NCBI GenBank assembly: GCA_902571385.1
Contig: CACGBK010000001.1
Coordinates: 1-64,000, forward strand
Length of the DNA stretch: 64,000 nt
Reading direction: 5' to 3'
Source of the DNA: an uncultured Candidatus Actinomarina sp.
GTDB taxonomy: Bacteria; Actinomycetota; Acidimicrobiia; Actinomarinales; Actinomarinaceae
The position numbers were made by a program, and so were the translations under genes. Of the stretch, positions 25,985 through 34,543 are shown piece by piece; the stretch's first letter is position 1; each line of letters begins with the position of its first letter. The notes beneath the pieces were generated by a model that was given only the letters and a program-made list of their open reading frames with translations, was not told the origin of the DNA and ran no database searches.

Positions 25985-27100
25985 GTGAAATTCAAAACAA
26001 AAACAAAGGAACTCAGAGAGGCTGTTTCCTCTGTCTCAAGAGTTGTAAGTCCACGTCCTTCCACCCCTGCCATGTCTGGTTTGTATATCCGCGTAATTGA
26101 AGATTTTGTTGAGTTAATTGGTTCTGATTTAGACATTACTATTAAATCAAGAGTTTCTGTTGAAGTAGATCTTGATGGAGATTGTTTAGTGAATTCAAAC
26201 AAGCTATCTGAAATTATAAGAAAACTACCTGAAGGAGAAGTTGTTTTTTCGGACATTGGAAGCGATCTTAAGATAGAAACAGAAACGTTAGACTTCACCC
26301 TTAGAAAACTTGAAAGCAAAGACTATCCTCAAGTTTTTTTGAACAACCACGAAGAAAATCAAAACACCCAAGAAGTTAAGGTTTCAGAGCTTTTTGATTC
26401 TTTGAAAAATGTTGGCATAGCGTCAACACCAGAAGGCGGAAGACCAATACTTACTGGAATTTATTTCAACAATCAAGGAGAGAAAACAGAACTAGCAGCA
26501 ACTGATAGCTACAGGCTCGCCACACAAGAAATAAGCAACTTCCCAATTAATGATGTTGGAATTGTTTCTTATCGTTCTTTAAGCGAGGTTATTAAACTTT
26601 TCGAGAACGAAGACGAGAAACTAAAAATAAACTCAAATGAAAAAGATATTTATTTTTTTAATGATAAATATTTCGCATCTCTTCGCAAGGTTGAGGGAAC
26701 GTTTCCTCAATATGAAAACCTTTTTCCAAAAGAAACACTCTTTACTGTAGAAATTAACAAAAAAGAAATTCTTGAATCTTTAGATAGAGCTACTGTTGTG
26801 GCTGAAGGATACATTCCTGTAACTTTTGTTTTTGAAAACAATGATCTGCTTACAATCACCACTCTTAATAAAGATGTTGGAGGAGGAAAAGAAGAAATAG
26901 GTATAAAAATTTTAGGTGTTGAAACCGGGGAGATAAAGGGGTTTAAAGCTTCCTTTAATCCAAACTTTTTAATACAAGGAATTGAAGTTTTAGAGGGAAA
27001 CACTGTTTATATGAGATTTTCAGGAAACGAAAAGCCTGTTGTTATACAGGGAGATGTTGAAAATTATAAATATTTATTAATGCCAGTCAGATCAACTTGA
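25985..27100 (+). CDS. dnaN: DNA polymerase III beta subunit (sliding clamp)
   Basis: A 371-residue clamp with three repeats of the beta fold. Recognisable stretches are ISRVVSPRPSTPAMSGLYI near the N-terminus, ATDSYRLATQEI in domain 2 and a C-terminal YKYLLMPVR (family LMPMR). Start is GTG with the site AAAGGATAAAAA upstream. Its stop overlaps the TTG start of dciA (TTGA). recF, which normally follows, is missing. Confidence 0.96.
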   Translation: MKFKTKTKELREAVSSVSRVVSPRPSTPAMSGLYIRVIEDFVELIGSDLDITIKSRVSVEVDLDGDCLVNSNKLSEIIRKLPEGEVVFSDIGSDLKIETETLDFTLRKLESKDYPQVFLNNHEENQNTQEVKVSELFDSLKNVGIASTPEGGRPILTGIYFNNQGEKTELAATDSYRLATQEISNFPINDVGIVSYRSLSEVIKLFENEDEKLKINSNEKDIYFFNDKYFASLRKVEGTFPQYENLFPKETLFTVEINKKEILESLDRATVVAEGYIPVTFVFENNDLLTITTLNKDVGGGKEEIGIKILGVETGEIKGFKASFNPNFLIQGIEVLEGNTVYMRFSGNEKPVVIQGDVENYKYLLMPVRST

Positions 27101-27390
27101 AAAAACAAAAAGGGCCTGAAAGAATTAATATTGAAGAAAATAGTCTGGGTATTAATTTTAAAAAATCTGAGAAGATCAAAAACTATTTTAACAAATCTTC
27201 ATATCCTTGGAAAAACGATATTGTAACTGGCCCGCTTGTTGATAATGTATTCATTATTTATGTAAATTCAAAAAGACTCAAAGACGTAATAGAGCTTGAG
27301 TCGTTAAAAATAATTAATAATATAGAGAAAAAGCTAGGATTTTCAGTCAATTCTATACTTGTTCAATTGCAAAATAACCAACAAAAATAA
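27097..27390 (+). CDS. dciA: DciA/DUF721 family helicase-loading protein
   Basis: A 97-residue DUF721 protein. The core reads YPWKNDIVTGPLVDNVFIIYVNSKRLKDVIELE, resembling W...VG..ia.hs.p..l..g.L.V.v.s..w. DciA helps load replicative helicase in bacteria that lack DnaC/DnaI. It is short even for the family. The TTG start overlaps the dnaN stop. Position dnaN-dciA-gyrB matches actinobacterial order minus recF. Confidence 0.75.
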   Translation: MKKQKGPERINIEENSLGINFKKSEKIKNYFNKSSYPWKNDIVTGPLVDNVFIIYVNSKRLKDVIELESLKIINNIEKKLGFSVNSILVQLQNNQQK

Positions 27391-27462
27391 CGTATTTCTA
27401 CTAAAATAAGAGTTCAGCAAGGGGCTGTACTTAATAAAATAGAAACGTATCTTAGGAGATCC

Positions 27463-29385
27463 GTGCCAAAAAAAGATTCAAAAAGCTATGATTCCAAGGA
27501 CATAAAAGTCTTAGAGGGCCTAGAGGCAGTAAGAAAAAGGCCAGCTATGTATATTGGTTCAACAGGACCAAACGGCCTCCACCATCTAATTTGGGAAGTT
27601 GTAGACAATTCAGTTGATGAAGCTATGGCTGGACGATGTAATCAAATTGATGTTGTTCTTGAAAAAAACGGCTCAGTTACTGTAAAAGATAACGGAAGTG
27701 GAATACCAGTAAAGCCACACCCTAAAACAAAAAAATCAGCGCTCACCACAGTGCTTACAACCCTTCATGCAGGTGGAAAATTCGAGTCAGGAGCGTACAC
27801 CGTAAGTGGAGGACTACACGGAGTGGGGATCTCGGTTGTAAATGCTCTTTCTACAGTTGTTAAAGTTGAGGTTCAAAGGGACGGACACTTTTGGAATCAA
27901 GACTTTGACCTTGGAAAACCAAAAACAAAAATAAAAAAAGGGAAGGTGTCAAAAAAAACAGGAACAAAAATAAATTTTTTACCCGATCCTAAAATCTTTG
28001 ACGAAACACAGCTTTTTGAGTACAACATCGTTTCTGAAAGACTTAGACAAACTGCCTTTCTTAATAAAGGATTAAAGATAAACCTTACGGACAACAGAGT
28101 AAAGCCAGCAACAAAGGAAAATTTTCACTACAAAGGCGGTCTCGTTGATTTCGTTGATTATTTAAACGAGGGCTTCGAAGTTCTTCATGAAAAAACAATT
28201 TCATTCTCAGATCAAAGCAAAGACTCAGAAATTGAAGTAGCCATGCAGTGGAAAACAGAAGACGATATAAACATTAAAAGTTTTGCAAACAACATACACA
28301 CACTTGAAGGAGGAACTCACGAGGAAGGCCTTAGAACAGCAGTAACAAAAGCCATCAACGACTTTGCTAAATCAAGAAACCTTCATTCTGATATTTCATT
28401 AACCGGCGACGACATAAGAGAAGGTATTACAGGAGTGGTTTCTGTAAGGGTCAAAGAACCTCAGTTTGAAGGTCAGACTAAAACAAAATTAGGAAACACC
28501 GAGATGAAATCAAGAGTTCAAGTTTTAGTTAATCAAGAATTTCCTAAATGGTTGTCAAAAAACACAAAAGAAGGAAGGGCAATCGTAGAGAGGTGTGCTC
28601 TTGCCGCCAAAGCAAGAATGAGTGCAAAAAAAGCAAGAGAGCTTACTAAAAGAAAAAGCATACTCGAAACTTCTGGACTTCCAGGCAAGTTGGCAGACTG
28701 TTCATCAACAGACCCCTCTGAAAGCGAATTGTTTATTGTAGAAGGAGATTCAGCTGCTGGACCAGCAAAACAGGCAAGAGATTCAAAAACGCAAGCAATA
28801 CTTCCTATAAGAGGAAAAATAATAAACGTTCAGAAAGTTACAGAAAATAGGGCATTACAAAATGAAGAAATCAGCTCATTAATTAAAGCAATAGGAACAG
28901 GAATAAATACTGAATACAAAGGAGAAGAGTCAAGATACGACAAAATCATACTTTTAACAGACGCAGACGTAGATGGCGCACACATTAGAACACTATTGTT
29001 AACCTTCTTTTTCAAATTTATGCCGGGTCTTATAAAAGAAGGAAAAGTTTGGATTTCTGAGCCCCCGCTTTATAGGGCAAAGTCATCAGGATCAATAAAC
29101 TACCTTAAAGACGACGAGGATCTGGAAGCATTTAAAAAAGAAAATAAAAATCGAAAATTTGATATAAGCAGGTTCAAGGGTCTTGGTGAAATGAACGCTG
29201 GAGAGCTTTGGGACACAGCAATGAATCCAGAGTCACGAACACTAATCAAAGTAAGCATTGCTGATGGAAAAGCGGCTGAAGCAAAAGCAGCAAATATGTT
29301 TGAAGTTTTAATGGGCAACGACGTGACAAAAAGAAAAACCTTCATAGAAGAAAACGCAAAATATGTAAGGTTCCTGGACGTTTAA
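27463..29385 (+). CDS. gyrB: DNA gyrase subunit B
   Basis: A 640-residue type IIA topoisomerase ATPase subunit. The GHKL ATP site is visible in EVVDNSVDEAMAGRC, VKDNGSGIPV and GGLHGVGISVVNAL. The TOPRIM domain shows LFIVEGDSAAGPAKQARD and LTDADVDGAHI, and the C-terminus includes RFKGLGEMNAGELWDTAM. The GTG start has a clear AGGAGAT site nine bases upstream. It forms the A2B2 gyrase with the gyrA product encoded directly downstream. Confidence 0.97.
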   Translation: MPKKDSKSYDSKDIKVLEGLEAVRKRPAMYIGSTGPNGLHHLIWEVVDNSVDEAMAGRCNQIDVVLEKNGSVTVKDNGSGIPVKPHPKTKKSALTTVLTTLHAGGKFESGAYTVSGGLHGVGISVVNALSTVVKVEVQRDGHFWNQDFDLGKPKTKIKKGKVSKKTGTKINFLPDPKIFDETQLFEYNIVSERLRQTAFLNKGLKINLTDNRVKPATKENFHYKGGLVDFVDYLNEGFEVLHEKTISFSDQSKDSEIEVAMQWKTEDDINIKSFANNIHTLEGGTHEEGLRTAVTKAINDFAKSRNLHSDISLTGDDIREGITGVVSVRVKEPQFEGQTKTKLGNTEMKSRVQVLVNQEFPKWLSKNTKEGRAIVERCALAAKARMSAKKARELTKRKSILETSGLPGKLADCSSTDPSESELFIVEGDSAAGPAKQARDSKTQAILPIRGKIINVQKVTENRALQNEEISSLIKAIGTGINTEYKGEESRYDKIILLTDADVDGAHIRTLLLTFFFKFMPGLIKEGKVWISEPPLYRAKSSGSINYLKDDEDLEAFKKENKNRKFDISRFKGLGEMNAGELWDTAMNPESRTLIKVSIADGKAAEAKAANMFEVLMGNDVTKRKTFIEENAKYVRFLDV

Positions 29386-29386
29386 T

Positions 29387-31882
29387 ATGTCACCAAAAAA
29401 ATCACCAGCAAAAAAACCTGCAGCAAAAAAATCACCAGCAAAAAAACCTGCAGCAAAAAAACCTACAGCAAAAAAAGCAGAAATGAATGGTGCAATTGCG
29501 GTCGAAGATGAAATTTCAAAATCTTTTCTTGATTATGCAATGTCCGTTATTGTTTCAAGGGCCCTGCCAGACGTTAAAGACGGGTTGAAACCAGTACAGA
29601 GAAGAATTTTATATTCGATGTATGAAACAGGAATTCGCCCAACAGGTCCCTTTAGAAAGTGTTCAAAGGTAGTGGGGGATGTTATGGGTAATTATCACCC
29701 ACATGGAAATGATGCAATTTATGGAACACTTGTAAGGCTTGGTCAAAACTTTAGTACTAGATATCCATTGATTGAGCCTCAAGGAAACTTTGGCACCCCT
29801 GATGATCCCCCAGCAGCTATGAGATATACAGAATCAAGAATGTCATCGCTTTCGTCCCAGCTTTTAGATGGCATTGATGAAGACACTGTTATTTTTGAAC
29901 CCAACTATTCAGGAGAAACAAGTGAGCCAAGAGTTTTACCAGGAAGATTTCCAAATCTTTTAATCAATGGAGCCGAGGGCATTGCTGTTGCTATGGCAAC
30001 AAATATGCCACCATATAACCTTAGAGAAATAACTGAGGCTGTTAAATTTACGTTAAATACAAAAGATCCAAAACCTAGAGATTATTTGAAAATAATTAAA
30101 GGTCCAGACTTTCCTACAGGTGGATTAATTGTTGAAACCCCAACAATAAAAGATGCAATTTTAAAAGGAAGAGGATCCATAAAGTTAAGGGCTGTTGCTG
30201 ACATCGAAGAACTAGGAAAAGGCAGATCAGCAATAGTAGTGAAGGAGCTTCCTTACCAAGCCTCAACTGATAGGATAATGGAAAAAATAGCTTCATTAGT
30301 TCAAGACAAAAAACTAACGGGGGTGTCTGATTTAAGAAATGAAAGTAGCGACAGAAATGGAACACGACTTGTTGTTGAACTAAAAAGAGACGCAGTACCA
30401 CAGGTTGTTTTAAATGATTTATTTAAATACACACAGCTTCAAGATACATTTTCTGTAAACTCTGTGGCATTAGTTGAGGGTGTGCCAAGGGTTCTATCGG
30501 TACCAGAACTAATAAGATATTATATTGACCACCAAATTGATGTAATCCAAAGAAGGTCTCAATTTAGGCTTGATAAAGCAAAATCACGATTACATATTGT
30601 AGATGGTCTATTGCTTGCTCTAAATAAAATTGATCAAATTATAAAAGTCATTAAGTCCTCAAAAGACGTTGAAGCTGCGCGAAAATCGTTAATGAGCAAA
30701 TTTAAACTTTCGGAAATACAAGCAACTCATATTTTAGACATGCCCCTAAGAAGATTAACTGCACTAGAAAAAGAGAAACTTGAAGAAGAAAAGAAAGAAC
30801 TAAAGCAAACAATAAAAGACCTAACTGCAATATTAAAAAGTAGAACAAAACAAAACGAAATACTAATAGAAGAACTGGACGCAATAACCGAAAAATTTGG
30901 AGATGAACGAAGATCAAGACTTGTACCAGACGTAGGAGAGGTAAAGATTGAAGACCTAATTGAAGACGAAGAAATTATTGTCTCAATATCATCTGAAGGA
31001 TATATAAAATCTGTTCCTTCTACATCATATAAAAAACAAGGAAGGGGTGGAAAAGGAGTAAAAGCCTCATCATCAGAAGAAGATGTGATAGAACACCTTT
31101 TATCAACTTCTGTACATTCCTATTTATTATTTTTTACAGACAACGGAAAAGTTTATAGAGCTAAAGCACATGAAATTCCAAAAACTAACAGAACAGCAAA
31201 GGGATCTTTAATTCATAACGTTTTATCAATGGGCCAGGATGAAAAAGTTCAAGCCATAATTGACACAAGAGATTATGAAACTGAAAAGTTTCTTCTGATT
31301 ATGACCCAAAAGGGGACAGTTAAAAAGTCAAAATTTAAAGACTTTGATTCAAACTACAAGTCTTTACAAGCAATAAAACTTAAAGATGATGACAAAGTCG
31401 TATCTGTTAAAACAACTTCAGGTAAAGAAGACATTATTCTAGTTTCTCAAAAAGGACAGGCAATCAGATTTGACGAAAACAACCTAAAACCTCAAGGAAG
31501 AACCGCAATGGGAGTAAGGGGAATTAAGCTTAGAGAAGGTGACAAAGTTGTTGGCGCGGCAACCTCACGAGAAGAAACACTTTTATTTATTACGGCAAAG
31601 GGGTATGGAAAGAGGACCAAGCTTGATGAGTTTAGAAGAGCTGGAAGGGGTGGCATCGGTGTAAAAGCTCTCAAAGTTACAGAAGCTAAAGGAGACTTGG
31701 TCGGAGCAAGATCGGTGGATGAAGACACAGAGGTTATGCTTATGAGTACTGGTGGAACAGCTATAAGATGTGCTGTAAAGCAAATAAAACAAATGAGTAG
31801 AGTTGCTCAGGGAGTAAAGGTTATGAAACTTTCTAAAGAAGAAGAAATATCAGCATTTATTCCTATTAAAACAGAGTCGTAA
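29387..31882 (+). CDS. gyrA: DNA gyrase subunit A with Lys/Ala/Pro-rich N-terminal tail
   Basis: An 831-residue gyrase A. The breakage-reunion domain starts near residue 35 (VEDEISKSFLDYAMSVIVSRALPD); the catalytic Tyr is in AAMRYTES (about 147). The quinolone-determining region YHPHGNDAIYGTLVR is standard, and the C-terminal beta-pinwheel carries the GyrA box (GRGGKG). The first 30 residues are an unusual basic tail of PAKK/PAAKK repeats resembling histone H1 or HU tails, encoded by a 30-bp tandem repeat. The gene follows gyrB by one base. Confidence 0.96.
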   Translation: MSPKKSPAKKPAAKKSPAKKPAAKKPTAKKAEMNGAIAVEDEISKSFLDYAMSVIVSRALPDVKDGLKPVQRRILYSMYETGIRPTGPFRKCSKVVGDVMGNYHPHGNDAIYGTLVRLGQNFSTRYPLIEPQGNFGTPDDPPAAMRYTESRMSSLSSQLLDGIDEDTVIFEPNYSGETSEPRVLPGRFPNLLINGAEGIAVAMATNMPPYNLREITEAVKFTLNTKDPKPRDYLKIIKGPDFPTGGLIVETPTIKDAILKGRGSIKLRAVADIEELGKGRSAIVVKELPYQASTDRIMEKIASLVQDKKLTGVSDLRNESSDRNGTRLVVELKRDAVPQVVLNDLFKYTQLQDTFSVNSVALVEGVPRVLSVPELIRYYIDHQIDVIQRRSQFRLDKAKSRLHIVDGLLLALNKIDQIIKVIKSSKDVEAARKSLMSKFKLSEIQATHILDMPLRRLTALEKEKLEEEKKELKQTIKDLTAILKSRTKQNEILIEELDAITEKFGDERRSRLVPDVGEVKIEDLIEDEEIIVSISSEGYIKSVPSTSYKKQGRGGKGVKASSSEEDVIEHLLSTSVHSYLLFFTDNGKVYRAKAHEIPKTNRTAKGSLIHNVLSMGQDEKVQAIIDTRDYETEKFLLIMTQKGTVKKSKFKDFDSNYKSLQAIKLKDDDKVVSVKTTSGKEDIILVSQKGQAIRFDENNLKPQGRTAMGVRGIKLREGDKVVGAATSREETLLFITAKGYGKRTKLDEFRRAGRGGIGVKALKVTEAKGDLVGARSVDEDTEVMLMSTGGTAIRCAVKQIKQMSRVAQGVKVMKLSKEEEISAFIPIKTES
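29401..29460. repeat. Two perfect 30-bp tandem repeats with A7 runs at the gyrA 5' end
   Basis: Bases 29401-29430 and 29431-29460 are identical and encode two copies of the SPAKKPAAKK unit of GyrA; a degenerate third follows. Each unit contains runs of seven A, sites prone to slippage. The unit length keeps frame if copies are lost or gained, while a slip in an A run would not. Confidence 0.9.
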
Positions 31883-32460
31883 TGGTAAGAGTTAATAGAG
31901 TAAGAAGAATTATCAGAAAAGTAGATCCATGGACTGTATTAAAGGTGTCGTTTGTTTTTAATTTTATAATTTCCCTAACGATTGTTTTAGGATTTTCAAT
32001 TTTATGGGTATTGCTTGTAAACGCTGGAGTTCCACAAGGTCTTGAAGAAATTGCTAGAAGGTTAGCCTTGTTAGACGACAACGCTTCGTTGGTTGGAAAT
32101 GTAGAAGTCCTCTTTTCAAGTGTTTTATTTTTTGCAACTGTCTATCTTTTAACACAGACGGCAATAACTACTCTTGGAGCATTTTTTTACAATCTCATAT
32201 CTGACTTAGTTGGTGGAATTGAGGTTATTGTTTTAGAAGAATCTTATACTGACCCAAATCAAAAGCCCAGAGAAAAAAATAAAGAAAATACTGAAACTGC
32301 AATGATGTCTTTTTCAAAAACAATAGGAAAATTTAGAAAAGAAAAAGATACAAAAGACTCTTTTATTCCTCCGGAAATGCCAAGGCCCGACGTGCCGAGA
32401 GATATAGAAGAAGAAACCCTTACTGAAACATTTAAAAACTTCCCAAAGGACGATACATAG
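31882..32460 (+). CDS. DUF3566 membrane protein following gyrA
   Basis: A 192-residue protein. The N-terminal half matches the DUF3566 pattern found downstream of gyrA throughout actinobacteria: RRIIRKVDPWTVLKVSFVFNF, then two membrane helices (about 27-50 and 76-104) and FFYNLISDLVGGIEVIVLEES. The C-terminal 70 residues are charged and probably disordered. Its ATG overlaps the gyrA stop (TAATG). Function is unknown; a link to envelope or chromosome processes is guessed from synteny only. Confidence 0.85.
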   Translation: MVRVNRVRRIIRKVDPWTVLKVSFVFNFIISLTIVLGFSILWVLLVNAGVPQGLEEIARRLALLDDNASLVGNVEVLFSSVLFFATVYLLTQTAITTLGAFFYNLISDLVGGIEVIVLEESYTDPNQKPREKNKENTETAMMSFSKTIGKFRKEKDTKDSFIPPEMPRPDVPRDIEEETLTETFKNFPKDDT

Positions 32461-32467
32461 CCTTCTT

Positions 32468-32640
32468 TTTGGTGCTACTCTTTTTAAAACAAATAAAGTA
32501 AAAAAGCGAAGCTAGTGAAAATCTAGCACTGTCCCGCAACTGTGATTCTTCGGATAAGTCAGGTCGACTTTCTTGCTTTTTAGACAACAATCCTCGAGAG
32601 AAGGAATGGAGTATCTTACTTTTTCTCGTGGTGAGAAAGG
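32468..32640 (+). promoter_or_regulatory. Cobalamin riboswitch
   Basis: The core matches the adenosylcobalamin riboswitch. It reads GAAGCTAGTGAAAATCTAGC, then ACTGTCCCGCAACTGTGA (the conserved CCCGCAACTGT element), and ends in a B12-box-like AGTCAGGTCGAC (about 32556-32567). The expression platform appears translational: TTTCTC and GAGAAA (about 32621-32638) can pair and hide the ribosome site GAGAAAGGA of the gene at 32646. It predicts repression of that gene when cobalamin is plentiful. Confidence 0.9.
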
Positions 32641-32645
32641 AAAAT

Positions 32646-33617
32646 ATGAAAACAAAAATATTACTTCTTGCCATGTTAATTTCAATGTGCTCAGGGGGGT
32701 CTGATGTAGCTGAAGACAAAAATATTGTCTCCCTATCAACAACCCATACTGAAATTATTCAAATGCTTGAAGGAGAAAATCTACTAGTTGGTGTAGATTC
32801 GTTCTCAGAAACCGAATTACCAATTGAGAAAATCGATGCTTATACAGTTACAGCAGAGGAACTACTAATACTAGATCCAGATATTGTACTTGTTGCATTT
32901 GATTTCAATGGAATAGTAGAAGGACTTGAAAACCTAGATATAGAGTATGCTCTTCTGCCTCCAGCACAAACCCTTGATGATGTTTATTCTCAAATTGAAA
33001 CTGTGGGATCAATAATAAATAAATCAGATCAGGCAAATTCACTAGTTAGTGAGATGAAATCTGACATTGATGATATTATTGCAAACTCGATTGGTACACC
33101 TTTGTCCGTTTACCACGAAATTGGATACACTTATGGCATTTATTCCGTTAACGAAAATTCCTTTATAGGTGAAATTTATAATCTTCTAGGTGTTGATAAT
33201 ATAGCAAATACAATTGAAGACCCTTATGGTTCTGGCTACCCAGTTCTTGAAGAAGAACAGGTTTTAGCGAGTGATCCAGACCTAATAGTCATTGGTCATT
33301 CAGATTATTTAAATAAAGATCTATCAACACGACAAGGCTGGGAAAACATTAAAGCTATAGCAAATGACAATGTTTATTTTTTAGATGAAAACCTAGCCAA
33401 CAACTGGGGAGTCAACACTGTTGATTTAATAAATGTTTTATCAGAAACAACAAAGTCAAACGATGATCCTGGACTGATATATAAAGAAAAATATACTGAC
33501 AACGATCTAAGCAGTGGCAGCAATACCCAAAACATTATCATCGCAACAATAATTGTGATAATCTTGACAGCGTACATACTTATTTCTAGAAGGAGTAAAA
33601 GTAAAGTACAAAGTTAA
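32646..33617 (+). CDS. BtuF-like cobalamin-binding protein with C-terminal membrane anchor
   Basis: A 323-residue periplasmic binding protein of the BtuF/FhuD class (PF01497). The first lobe carries IVSLSTTHTEIIQMLEGENLLVGVD, and the second includes YGSGYPVLEEEQVLASDPDLIVIGHSDY. ATG 32646 is chosen over GTG 32628 because the AGAAAGGA site fits it. The N-terminus looks like a lipoprotein signal, but the lipobox (LISMC) has Met at -1. A second hydrophobic helix with a basic tail closes the protein (about 295-323), so it may be membrane-anchored at the C-terminus. No BtuC/BtuD genes are adjacent. Confidence 0.82.
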   Translation: MKTKILLLAMLISMCSGGSDVAEDKNIVSLSTTHTEIIQMLEGENLLVGVDSFSETELPIEKIDAYTVTAEELLILDPDIVLVAFDFNGIVEGLENLDIEYALLPPAQTLDDVYSQIETVGSIINKSDQANSLVSEMKSDIDDIIANSIGTPLSVYHEIGYTYGIYSVNENSFIGEIYNLLGVDNIANTIEDPYGSGYPVLEEEQVLASDPDLIVIGHSDYLNKDLSTRQGWENIKAIANDNVYFLDENLANNWGVNTVDLINVLSETTKSNDDPGLIYKEKYTDNDLSSGSNTQNIIIATIIVIILTAYILISRRSKSKVQS

Positions 33618-33631
33618 GGAGATTTTATAAA

Positions 33632-34540
33632 ATGAAGGGCTATTCAAACGAACTCTACATACTTGCTTTTGATCATAGAGGAACTCTGACAAAAGGGTTG
33701 CTTGGGGTGGAAGGAAGACAACCTACAGTTGATGAAGCAAGTAGAGTTTCTTCAATGAAAGATATTATTTTTGATGGATTTATTGAAGCAAAAAATTCTG
33801 GTATCTCAGGTGGAGATCCTGCAATTCTTGTTGATGAAACATTTGGTCTACAAGTTCAACAAAAAGCTAAAGAAATGGGTATAAAATATGCTGCACCTGT
33901 TGAAAAGTCAGGGCAAAAAGTATTTGATTTTGAATATGGAGATGCATTTGGAGAAAAAATAATTGAAGTTGATGCTGATTTTATTAAGATTTTAGTTCGA
34001 TGGAATCCAAATGATGATATTGAAACTAGAGAAGTACAAGGAAAAAGAATAAAAATTCTTTCTGACTGGATAGAAGAAAATGAGAGAAAATTTTTACTTG
34101 AATTTTTAGTTCCCGCAACAGATGAGCAATTAGAAAGTGTTGATGGTGACCAATCAAGATACGATTCTGAAATAAGACCAAAATTAGCTGTTCAGGTCGT
34201 AGAGGAAATGAGAGAAAAAGGTGCCGACCCGGATATTTGGAAGATTGAAGGGCTAGATACTAAAGAAGATTGTGAAAAAGTTGCTACATCAATAAAAGAT
34301 GGTGGAAGAGAAGATGTTATTGCAGTAGTACTAGGAAGAGGCGCTAATGATGAAAAAGTCAATCAATGGCTCAGAGCAGGTTCTTCAGTGGATGGATACA
34401 AAGGCTTTGCAATTGGTAGATCTATTTTTTGGAACTCTCTTAAAGGCTGGCATGAAGACCAAAAGTCTAGAGAAGAAGCTGTATCTGAAATAGCAGAATC
34501 GTACTTAAGTTTTATTTCTGTTTATCAAAACGGGAGTTAG
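33632..34540 (+). CDS. DUF2090 protein, class-I aldolase fold (LacD/IolC-C-like)
   Basis: A 302-residue protein of the DUF2090 family, otherwise known as the C-terminal part of IolC. The start, LYILAFDHRGTLTK, parallels the ALDQRGALK opening of tagatose-1,6-bisphosphate aldolase LacD. WKIEGL near residue 213 parallels the Schiff-base lysine strand KVE. RWNP, LLEFLVP and FAIGRSIFW resemble other active-site strands of such TIM barrels. Four bases separate it from the phosphofructokinase, suggesting a sugar-bisphosphate aldolase role. That role is inference; a kinase domain is absent. Confidence 0.68.
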   Translation: MKGYSNELYILAFDHRGTLTKGLLGVEGRQPTVDEASRVSSMKDIIFDGFIEAKNSGISGGDPAILVDETFGLQVQQKAKEMGIKYAAPVEKSGQKVFDFEYGDAFGEKIIEVDADFIKILVRWNPNDDIETREVQGKRIKILSDWIEENERKFLLEFLVPATDEQLESVDGDQSRYDSEIRPKLAVQVVEEMREKGADPDIWKIEGLDTKEDCEKVATSIKDGGREDVIAVVLGRGANDEKVNQWLRAGSSVDGYKGFAIGRSIFWNSLKGWHEDQKSREEAVSEIAESYLSFISVYQNGS

Positions 34541-34543
34541 GTA

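Noticed and set aside
29387-29480. gyrA N-terminal repeats as a CRISPR-like or mobile repeat
   Set aside because: Units are directly adjacent, in frame and encode a basic protein tail; there are no spacers.
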